This document shows, in pieces, positions 22,715-30,697 of a stretch of DNA of 64,000 nt (position 1 is the first letter of the stretch; each line of letters starts with the position of its first letter). The position numbers and the translations under genes were made by a program. Origin of the DNA: an uncultured Clostridia bacterium (GTDB lineage: Bacteria; Bacillota; Clostridia; UBA1381; UBA9506); the NCBI GenBank assembly GCA_934438075.1, contig CAKSBF010000005.1, forward strand, positions 88,694-152,693, written 5' to 3'. The notes under the pieces were generated by a model. It worked only from the letters and a program-made list of their open reading frames with translations, was not told where the DNA came from and made no database searches.

Positions 22715-24763
22715 CTAAAAATCGTCGCCAACCTCCGACAATGCAGCAAGGATGATTCCCGTACCGTGGTCGTCATTAAAAGCTGTTTCCAGCTCCATAT
22801 AATATTGAACTTCCATAGCACACCCCGACCCCTTGCAAACACCATACACATTGCCGTTTTTATCAATTGCATAGCGCAGAAGCGCATTCATTCCCTTTCG
22901 TATTGCCGCACTGCATTGCTCTCTTTCAAGGACATTCAGCCGTACTCCCCTTGCCAAACTCAGCACAAACATTGCTGTGGAAGAAGTTTCCGCATAAGAA
23001 TCAGGACGATCCAACACTTGATGCCACATCCCGTTTTCATCCTGGCAAGCTAAAATTCCCTCGGCAAATTCACATAGCATATTGCAGAAAAATTCATAAT
23101 GCCGGTGTCCGGCAGGCAGGTGCAAAAGAATCTCCGTGAGCGTAAGCATGATCCAGCCGTTGCCTCTGCCCCAAGGAATACGGTTCATCAGGCCGGTATC
23201 CGGAAAAAAGATATGGGAATAAAGTTTCTTATCCTCCATAAATAGCCGTTTACGAAAACCGGTCAGCTGTCTCTTTAGTTCATCATAATATTCCTCTTTT
23301 CCAAACAATTGTGCCAATCTTACCATAAAGGGACAGCTCATAAAGGTGTCATCCGCCCACATGGTCGACGGACGCCGAAAAGTCCCATCGGAAAACCGCG
23401 GAATCTGCGTAAACATAGCATGCTCCAGTTTTTTAATAAGAGCAATTGCACCATCATCTTGCGTAAGATTATAATACTCACTAAAATTCATACCCATTGT
23501 ACCAATGGAATCCAAATCCTTCAAAGCAGTCCCGCGCTGCAACACGGACGCCTCACCGAAAATTTGCGCATCATATACTGCATATTCGTAATAGTCGAGC
23601 ATATATTTCATATTTTTAATAAAATAGTTTTGATAATCGCTTCGACCGGTTGCCTTTTCTGCCAAAAGCAAGCCATAGTTGCCAACCATAGCAGCATAAA
23701 ACCACTGCCCAAAAAAGCAAGTCTCCATATATACACGCAAATAGCTGCCGTCCTGCAGCCGCCAGAAACGTTTTTGTCCTTCTGATTCATAAGGCATATT
23801 AAAATTCAGCGTTTTGATTAAGTCCTCCCGTATTTTTGGAACAGACAGGAGCAGCCAGCATGCGCCGTATTTTCTTTGCGTCTCCAGAAACGGGATTCCA
23901 ACACTCTCCGAATCCCATGTAAATCCGAAGTCCTTTCCCTTTTCGCATATTACTGCAATCTCATCTTCCTTTTGCACATCAATACAAATTTGGCTGCCGC
24001 GGCACACTTCTTGTCGGTTGATATACAAAATCATTCCGCTTTCATTTTGCAGTGTCAGTCTTGTATTCTCCAAAGCATATGTAACCGCCGCCGCAAAAGT
24101 ATCTTCTTTTTCCAACTGTGCAAAATCAATTTTCCTGCAAAACCGGGAAGGTTCCGGAAAAACATAATCGGTTTGGTTCCAGGCTGTCTCTTCTCCGGCT
24201 TGGTATAGCCTTGATATCTCATAACCATCCTCACCGCGATATTCGCCCCGTGCGATGACAACTCTTGTATGGAACAGATAATCCCGCGCCTTCATTACCA
24301 CAAACAACTTCAATGCAGTCAGAAAATAAAATTGAAAACTGTGATTATGACAAGTGCATTTCAGCACCAGCTCGTTAATTCCCTCTTTTAACATAAGCGG
24401 TACATATTCATAATCTTTAATATCCGCGCTCTCCACTTGTCTGGTCTTTAAAATTTGTTTTCCATCATAAAATATTTCAACATTTCCGGCAACCGTTGCC
24501 ACAATTTCCTGCGTTCTGTCTGAGGTCAGCCTAACACGCAGATATACATAATCGCCCTCTTTTGCCTCGGGATAATATTTGCTCAAATCAATTTTATCAA
24601 AAGAAAGATCGGGAAGACTACCGATCCCCTTCTGCTGTATGCATGGTCTGTACACCATATTTTTCATTGGACGGGTACGAATCATATTATCCGCAATCAA
24701 TTCAATGTAATCCTTATTCGCCAGGTGCAAATGGTACGCCGAGTTCTCTGTCTCAAAATACAT
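22715..24763 (-). CDS. glycoside hydrolase family 88/105 protein (unsaturated rhamnogalacturonyl hydrolase-like)
   Basis: Encodes 682 aa. Residues 1-310 are a beta-rich N-terminal region with accessory domains (EGDYVYLRVRLTS, VEIFYDGKQILKTRQ). Residues 340-680 form an (alpha/alpha)6 barrel of GH88/GH105 type: RPSTMWADDTFMSCPFMVRL with the catalytic Asp, GRGNGWIMLTLTEIL, YAETSSTAMFVLSLARG and NDDHGTGIILAALSE. These enzymes remove the unsaturated uronic acid from products of polysaccharide lyases. There is no signal peptide, so it is cytosolic. ATG at 24763 follows AAGGAGGAAATC. It is last in the locus, downstream of lyase-like propellers, the expected order for pectin oligomer processing. Confidence 0.85.
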   Translation of the reverse strand: MYFETENSAYHLHLANKDYIELIADNMIRTRPMKNMVYRPCIQQKGIGSLPDLSFDKIDLSKYYPEAKEGDYVYLRVRLTSDRTQEIVATVAGNVEIFYDGKQILKTRQVESADIKDYEYVPLMLKEGINELVLKCTCHNHSFQFYFLTALKLFVVMKARDYLFHTRVVIARGEYRGEDGYEISRLYQAGEETAWNQTDYVFPEPSRFCRKIDFAQLEKEDTFAAAVTYALENTRLTLQNESGMILYINRQEVCRGSQICIDVQKEDEIAVICEKGKDFGFTWDSESVGIPFLETQRKYGACWLLLSVPKIREDLIKTLNFNMPYESEGQKRFWRLQDGSYLRVYMETCFFGQWFYAAMVGNYGLLLAEKATGRSDYQNYFIKNMKYMLDYYEYAVYDAQIFGEASVLQRGTALKDLDSIGTMGMNFSEYYNLTQDDGAIALIKKLEHAMFTQIPRFSDGTFRRPSTMWADDTFMSCPFMVRLAQLFGKEEYYDELKRQLTGFRKRLFMEDKKLYSHIFFPDTGLMNRIPWGRGNGWIMLTLTEILLHLPAGHRHYEFFCNMLCEFAEGILACQDENGMWHQVLDRPDSYAETSSTAMFVLSLARGVRLNVLEREQCSAAIRKGMNALLRYAIDKNGNVYGVCKGSGCAMEVQYYMELETAFNDDHGTGIILAALSEVGDDF

Positions 24764-24774
24764 GATTTCCTCCT

Positions 24775-25974
24775 TCAACTTCTGTTTGATGCATCCGCCG
24801 CCGCTTTGCCTATATTCTCACCCAAAACGGCCGCATTTCCTGTTACCCGGTAGCTTGCATGTGCATAAAAATCTCCGCAAATACATCTGCCGGTCATAAA
24901 TAGATTATCAAAGCCCTTGCAGATTGCCGCTCTCAGCGGAATTTGATAGGTTCTCTCAATCTCATCGCCGCAATCCTCATACCCAAGCTCATTGTCCTTT
25001 TTCAAAGAGTGGACATCTATAACAAACGAAACACTGCAAATACTATCCGGAAATTCTCTCAGCGCATAAATATCCTCTCGCGTAACGGTATATTCGCCAC
25101 GAATTCTCCGTCCTTCACGCACACCGATGGAAGGCGCCGTTGCAATCAGCTTAATATTCCTCCAAATGCCGCCAAGCGCACGCAAAGAATCTACCACGTT
25201 GTTGATTTCTCTCCGTGCAGCAATGGTCGCCGATGTCAAATCCTCTGCTTTCGTACCATATACCCCATATTGATGATTTGCTGTCATTAAAAAAACATCA
25301 TTAAACAGATAGTACAGCGCAGGCTCCTGCTGCGAACATTCCGCGCCCGATTTTCTGATTTCTTCACGGAAACGCTGTTTCGGTGTTATTGTCTCTGTAT
25401 ATTCCATAGAATTGTCAAAAGGCTTTAACTCCTCCCTGTTCAGTCCGTCAACCAATGCAAACATAGACATCGGCTGTACCAAACCTTCCTCATTGCCCAT
25501 GTCAAACTCTGCACCGGCAAGGGCACACACATCTCCGTCACCCGTCGCATCAATAAAACATTTTCCGCTAATATGTTCCCTGCCGGATTTTGATACTACC
25601 TCTATCTGCCGAACCCGTCTTGCTTCTCTGCTCACACCGCACACAAAACTGCATAGGCGCACACGAACACCTGCCTGCGCACACAGCTCATCTAAAAGCA
25701 GTTTCATTGCTTCCGGTTCATAAATAAAGCTGCCTCCCCGCGCAAACCTGCCGCACCCGCGCCTCTGTAAGGTTTCTGTTATTTCGTTGATAAGAAAGCC
25801 GCTTTTGTTGTTAATGTCTAGCATCCACGCCACCAAACCTGCGGTCCATGTCCCACCGAGGCAATTGGTCTGCTCAATCAAAAGTGTTTTCGCACCGCTG
25901 CGCGCTGCGCTGATTGCCGCACATACGCCCGACACACCGCCGCCGCAAACAATGACATCATATTTTTGTTTCAT
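24775..25974 (-). CDS. FAD-dependent oxidoreductase (FAD_oxidored family)
   Basis: Encodes 399 aa. YDVIVCGGGVSGVCAAISAA is the ADP-binding glycine motif; LIEQTNCLGGTWTAGLV and KCFIDATGDGDVCALAGAEF complete the FAD site, and FDNLFMTGRCICGDFYAHAS closes the C-terminal FAD contact. Members are frequent in polysaccharide-utilization loci but have no settled reaction. The start at 25974 overlaps the stop of the upstream propeller gene by four bases, giving translational coupling. It is predicted cytosolic. Confidence 0.85.
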   Translation of the reverse strand: MKQKYDVIVCGGGVSGVCAAISAARSGAKTLLIEQTNCLGGTWTAGLVAWMLDINNKSGFLINEITETLQRRGCGRFARGGSFIYEPEAMKLLLDELCAQAGVRVRLCSFVCGVSREARRVRQIEVVSKSGREHISGKCFIDATGDGDVCALAGAEFDMGNEEGLVQPMSMFALVDGLNREELKPFDNSMEYTETITPKQRFREEIRKSGAECSQQEPALYYLFNDVFLMTANHQYGVYGTKAEDLTSATIAARREINNVVDSLRALGGIWRNIKLIATAPSIGVREGRRIRGEYTVTREDIYALREFPDSICSVSFVIDVHSLKKDNELGYEDCGDEIERTYQIPLRAAICKGFDNLFMTGRCICGDFYAHASYRVTGNAAVLGENIGKAAADASNRS

Positions 25975-27860
25975 ACCGATTCGCCCACCCTTTCCACACA
26001 AACACAGACGACACCGCTGTTTTCTGCAGAGAAAGCAAAGATTACACGGCTTCCGTCCGCACTGAATGTCGGATGCGGATGCCCCGGATGATTTTTAATA
26101 ATTGCAACTCTGTGCAACAAAATTTCTTTGCCGGTTTGAATATGAAACAAGGATATATCCGAAGTATAACGATAGTTCTCCGGGTCATCACAATAATCAT
26201 CATATACAAACAGTCCCCCGCTGCAATCAGGCACTGCATGAATGGCTTCCTTTTGTGTAACCATCTCCGTAACGCCGTCCTGCGGTTTATCCGGTTTGAT
26301 ATAACAGATACCGCCCTTACCGACTGACGGGTGCGTATCGCGCCGTACACGGACAAAATAAAGACGCTCACCGTCGGGCGACCACACCCAATGCGTCAAT
26401 CCCTCTCCAAAGCTGCCGTCCTCCAACATTACCTGACGGTACGGTTCCCACTTTTCACCTGTCTTTGTATTCAAAAGCCACATACGGTCTTTGACGTTAT
26501 CGGGGCCTCCGTGTAAGAAATTAATTAACCACGGTTTTTTAGGGTTAATAATAAAATGCCCTGCAAATGGGTTGTGCTGATGTCCGAAATGTTCATCTAC
26601 CCAGGGATAATCCAATACAATTTTACATTCTCCGCTTTGAGTGTCTAAGACACAGCCGCGGTTTGGAATATGCTGCTGACGTGTTCCGTAAAAAAACAGC
26701 AAATATTTTCCGTCATCACTAACAGTGGGAACTTCCTGCAATGCGCAGCCGTTCGGCTCCGTAAATACGATTTTTTTCTCGCACGTTCGAACATCATAGC
26801 AATAAATATTTTCATCCGCAACAAAATACACCTTATTTTGTTTTGACATAAGCATACCGTAAGCGCGCATATTCATTCTATCATGCAGTTGCACTGTCTC
26901 CCCTGTTTCAGCATTATACACCACCGGTATTCCCCTGCCCCATTTTCTTAAGTGTCTGTCAAACAGCGCACAGAAAACATAATGTAGATTATCCGCAGTC
27001 GTATATTCATTAATATATGCATGATTTATCATCGCACCCGGAATATAAAAACCATTCATCTCCCTGCCGTCTAAATCATAAAATGTTTTTTTATAAACCG
27101 CGATACCAGTATTTTCATAATAAGGAAACACCAACGAACGCTCATAACTTGCAGTGATACGTTCCGCAAACCCTGTAAGTTCTCTTGCCATGCGTATCAT
27201 GCACAACTCACCACGAACCTGAGTCAGCAGCAGATTGTAACAAATTCCGCACAACTCGTCATTGCAGAGCGGTGCTTCCTCAAAGCTCGTCTCAAGATAA
27301 AAACCAATTGCCTGAAGTTGTGCCGTTTCCTCCTGAAACCACACAGTTTTTCGATTAAGCGACAAAAAGATTCCTTTTTCTGCTGCATGTTTAAAGACAC
27401 AGCCATCCACATTCTCACCAATTGCTGTAAGCAATGCTTTTGCTGTATTCTCCATATTTGTTTCATCGGCAAGGCAAACACGCTGTCCCAATATCTGCGA
27501 AAAAAGCTTTTCTGCCGTATGTTTGTCCGCTCTCTCAGAAAGCCGTTCAACAAAATCTCCCAGACCCAATTGTTTTAAAATCTGAGCCGCATGCAAATAC
27601 AAAGGTTCTGCTTTGCTTCCATTCTCTCTGTAAACCGCATTTTTTCCCACCCCGACATTTTTAATAGAAATCACCTGCGCCTCAACAGCAAGATCATACC
27701 GCTCCAGCCGCATCATTTCAGCGTCACTTTCGGTCAAAACTACGTCGCTCCGCGGTACATTTCTCCCCGTTCCGCTCAGTAAAAATTCCTCATTTACGCT
27801 CTTTAAACGATAATAATCATATTTATCGTCCAAATATTTCACTATCGTTACCCGATTCAT
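25971..27860 (-). CDS. oligogalacturonate-lyase-like beta-propeller (PL22-type), cytosolic paralogue
   Basis: Encodes 629 aa without signal peptide. Residues 85-195 are mainly helical. Residues 270-629 form a TolB-like propeller related to family PL22. FLHGGPDNVKDRMWLLNT, LTHWVWSPDGERLYFVRV and GHPHPTFSADGSRVIF correspond to the HEGP...RMW, TH.FW and HPHPSF blocks of known oligogalacturonate lyases, whose His residues bind the catalytic metal. The expected role is cleaving short unsaturated or saturated galacturonides in the cytosol. It is the third of three adjacent paralogues and the only one likely to stay inside the cell, coupled to the FAD enzyme and GH105 downstream. Confidence 0.8.
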   Translation of the reverse strand: MNRVTIVKYLDDKYDYYRLKSVNEEFLLSGTGRNVPRSDVVLTESDAEMMRLERYDLAVEAQVISIKNVGVGKNAVYRENGSKAEPLYLHAAQILKQLGLGDFVERLSERADKHTAEKLFSQILGQRVCLADETNMENTAKALLTAIGENVDGCVFKHAAEKGIFLSLNRKTVWFQEETAQLQAIGFYLETSFEEAPLCNDELCGICYNLLLTQVRGELCMIRMARELTGFAERITASYERSLVFPYYENTGIAVYKKTFYDLDGREMNGFYIPGAMINHAYINEYTTADNLHYVFCALFDRHLRKWGRGIPVVYNAETGETVQLHDRMNMRAYGMLMSKQNKVYFVADENIYCYDVRTCEKKIVFTEPNGCALQEVPTVSDDGKYLLFFYGTRQQHIPNRGCVLDTQSGECKIVLDYPWVDEHFGHQHNPFAGHFIINPKKPWLINFLHGGPDNVKDRMWLLNTKTGEKWEPYRQVMLEDGSFGEGLTHWVWSPDGERLYFVRVRRDTHPSVGKGGICYIKPDKPQDGVTEMVTQKEAIHAVPDCSGGLFVYDDYCDDPENYRYTSDISLFHIQTGKEILLHRVAIIKNHPGHPHPTFSADGSRVIFAFSAENSGVVCVCVERVGESV

Positions 27861-27886
27861 ATTCTCTCTCCCTTGCTATGTATAAA

Positions 27887-30697
27887 TTATCGCAGTGCAG
27901 TTGCTGAAATTTCTTTAATGTATGCGTTGTTGCTGTCCGGCATAATATTCAGCGAAAAATCATACGAACCTGACAAGGCGCTGCGAAAAGAAGCATCATT
28001 TAGAACGATGTCGCGTGTTACCCATTGATTGGTATTTCTTCTCGGTATATAAATGGTTTTCGAATTTTTAAGCCTTCCATCCTCAATTGACAGACTGCTG
28101 TTATAATTCATCTGAAATGGTTCATAACCATTATCAAAATATGTAATTTTTAAATTAACCCGCTGATCGCCCGTCAAAACATATTCTCCATCCACATCAA
28201 CGTATAACGTCTTTCCATATTCAAGAGCGAGGCAAGGCTCCCCGTTTAACTTTGCAGCACGCGGTGTTCCGTTTTCTGCATCATCTCTCACTCTGACGCC
28301 GTCGCCCGTCTTTTTCTCATCAAAACGCACACTTGCGGTTGTATAATGTTTCCGATTACCTTCACTGCGCATTTTCTTTATGGTCTCCTCGACTTCAATC
28401 ATGCCAACACGTATGGAATTATCCCGTTCATATGCCTGGTTAAAGAATATCATACTTGAATCAAGCGAAAATGTGGGGTGACTATGGCAAGGATGGCTAT
28501 TCCAGATAGAGTGGTACGACAACAACTTTGCATAATCGGAAACAGAATCATACAGCACAACTTCACTTTTATAAAACCCATCGCTCCGCAGCTTGTAGCT
28601 GTCTCCGACAAACAGCTGATCTGTCGCATCCGGCACGGCATGTGCATACGGGTAAGAATCATTTACCTGTATAACACCATTTTCCGGATTTTCAAAATCG
28701 TAGTAAACCACACCGGGCTTTGAGGCAAGCGACTGCGTTGACATTCTGCAATAATATACTTTTTTCCCATCAAGAGACCACACCCAATGCACACACTGCT
28801 CTCCCCAACCGCCGTCAAATTTGCGTGACATATCCGGCGCCTTCCATGTTTTATTGGTTTTGGTATCTAAAAACCACATTCTGTCCTCCACACTTGAGCC
28901 TCCGCCATGTAAAAACTGTACAATAGTCTCATCGGCAGGATCGATAATGACGTGACCCACAAATATCGGATTCGGTCCGTACAAATGATTATCCACCCAC
29001 TTCTTGCCAAGATAAGATTTTAACTCACCCGTTTCCGTATTTAAAATTCCAACATGGTCGGGATAGGACTTGTTTTCACTGCCCCAAAACACACATAAAT
29101 ATTTTCCATCGCTGGTAATGGTCGGTATTTCCTGCAAAACTGCACCGTTCGGTTCCTGCCACAGCATTTTCTTTTCCCCGGTTTTAATGTCATACGCCCA
29201 AACCTCACTGTTAACCGTATAATACATTACGTTATCTTCCGAAAGAACCTGCGCAAACATTTTAATCCGCCGGTTGTCCACCGTGACAGTTTTACCCGTT
29301 TCACGGTTGTATACCACCGGATTTCCCGTTCCGAAATGCTTATCGACGCCGGCGCAAAATACAAAATTTTTGCTGTCAACTGTGCACCATTCATTGATAT
29401 ATGGAATATTAATATTGACGCCCGGCGCATAAAATTCGCGGATGGTTTCCCCGGTAATCTCATCTGTTCTGCTTGCTTCGTAAATGCGGTAACCCCTTTC
29501 TTCATAGTAGGTATACATCAGATCTCTGTCGTTAGTATATGCCATACCCTGAAAAACTGCCTCATCTTCACACAGCTTTGCCAAAAAACTCTCTCCGTCG
29601 CTATCTTTGAGAAACAAGAGGTTGTAGCAAAGGCCCACCAAATCATCATAGAAAAGCCCACGCTGATAGCCGCCTGCCTCAATATCATAAAAGCCATGCG
29701 TCTGCGTTTTATAAGGTGTCTCTCCAAACCACTTCGGTGCATGTCGTTCCATATTGCGGACGATACCGCTCGCAACCCAGTCTGTCTCTCCAGTACCCTC
29801 TATCCCCAGAGCGTCAGAAAAAGCACGAATGGTTTCTTCCATCGTAACATCACCGGAAAGCGCACAACTTTTCCCGGTAATCCTCTGAAAAAGCTTTGCC
29901 GCAGTTTCCCCGTCTGCTCTATCCTCAAGCGGTGTATTTTTATCAAAAAGCCCCATGCTGTTCAGCAGAAAATGTGTGCCCTGCTGAATCACATTTTTCT
30001 TCTTCCCTTCTGCTGTTACAGCGCCAGCAAACTGATCCAGATTGACAAATTCTACATCTGCAATATAATCATTCATCATTTCATAGGATGACTCATATGA
30101 GTTTAAATAAAAATCGGAGCCGTGCTTCATTGCACCCCGAAAAACAGAATCATTAAGCAATACCGTTTCTGTCCTCCAAGTATCGGTTCCTGACTTTAAA
30201 ATCATAGCGTTTCGCAAGGAGCCGGTCGGTCGTGTATAGGTATATCGCACCCAGTCGGTATACCGATCATAAAAAGTAACCTTAACGGCTACATTTTTTG
30301 TCGATTCCTCTATTTCCGCCGGAGCCTTGCCGTATGCGTAATATTTTTTCCCGTTAAAGAACAAGCAGTCCTTTCCCTCAAAATTCACAGCAGGGATATT
30401 CCCTTCATCGCCTTCCTCCTCACTGAGAAACAAATGCGGCCTGCCCTCTTTTTTCTGATATTCCTCCATAAATCTTGACCGCGGAATGGAATTATCATAA
30501 ATGACCGCTTCATAAGCATCCGTTTTCTCTGCAAGCACATATTCTTTCTCCGGCTCGGCAAAAGAATATTTCTCATCGTTCTCCTCTTTTCCTTCTTCCG
30601 AAACGTTTTGCACCACATCCTTATCATCTGCAATGCACGGCTGAACAACTCCTGTCAGCATAGATAATACCATTAACAATGTCAAAAATTTTTTCAT
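27887..30697 (-). CDS. secreted PL22-like beta-propeller protein, paralogue 2
   Basis: Encodes 936 aa. The signal peptide is MKKFLTLLMVLSMLTGVVQP, cleaved near CIA-DD. It has an N-terminal beta-sandwich module (about 95-230, VAVKVTFYDRYTDWVRYTY), a helical stretch (235-330), the propeller (about 400-770: FLHGGGSSVEDRMWFLDT, CVHWVWSLDGKKVYY, HPCHSHPTFSLDSSM) and a second copy of the sandwich (about 800-936, VNLKITYFDNGYEPFQMNY). The metal-site HxH is kept (HSH). ATG at 30697 shares one base with the stop of the upstream paralogue (TGATG), and AGGAGGGG precedes it. It probably binds or cleaves pectin oligomers outside the membrane. Confidence 0.75.
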   Translation of the reverse strand: MKKFLTLLMVLSMLTGVVQPCIADDKDVVQNVSEEGKEENDEKYSFAEPEKEYVLAEKTDAYEAVIYDNSIPRSRFMEEYQKKEGRPHLFLSEEEGDEGNIPAVNFEGKDCLFFNGKKYYAYGKAPAEIEESTKNVAVKVTFYDRYTDWVRYTYTRPTGSLRNAMILKSGTDTWRTETVLLNDSVFRGAMKHGSDFYLNSYESSYEMMNDYIADVEFVNLDQFAGAVTAEGKKKNVIQQGTHFLLNSMGLFDKNTPLEDRADGETAAKLFQRITGKSCALSGDVTMEETIRAFSDALGIEGTGETDWVASGIVRNMERHAPKWFGETPYKTQTHGFYDIEAGGYQRGLFYDDLVGLCYNLLFLKDSDGESFLAKLCEDEAVFQGMAYTNDRDLMYTYYEERGYRIYEASRTDEITGETIREFYAPGVNINIPYINEWCTVDSKNFVFCAGVDKHFGTGNPVVYNRETGKTVTVDNRRIKMFAQVLSEDNVMYYTVNSEVWAYDIKTGEKKMLWQEPNGAVLQEIPTITSDGKYLCVFWGSENKSYPDHVGILNTETGELKSYLGKKWVDNHLYGPNPIFVGHVIIDPADETIVQFLHGGGSSVEDRMWFLDTKTNKTWKAPDMSRKFDGGWGEQCVHWVWSLDGKKVYYCRMSTQSLASKPGVVYYDFENPENGVIQVNDSYPYAHAVPDATDQLFVGDSYKLRSDGFYKSEVVLYDSVSDYAKLLSYHSIWNSHPCHSHPTFSLDSSMIFFNQAYERDNSIRVGMIEVEETIKKMRSEGNRKHYTTASVRFDEKKTGDGVRVRDDAENGTPRAAKLNGEPCLALEYGKTLYVDVDGEYVLTGDQRVNLKITYFDNGYEPFQMNYNSSLSIEDGRLKNSKTIYIPRRNTNQWVTRDIVLNDASFRSALSGSYDFSLNIMPDSNNAYIKEISATALR

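Noticed and set aside
29336..30091. Plus-strand open frame of 251 codons opposite a propeller gene
   Set aside because: Long, but antisense to a clear signal-peptide and propeller protein; the translation is low-complexity Cys/Ile/Leu-rich and starts without a ribosome site.
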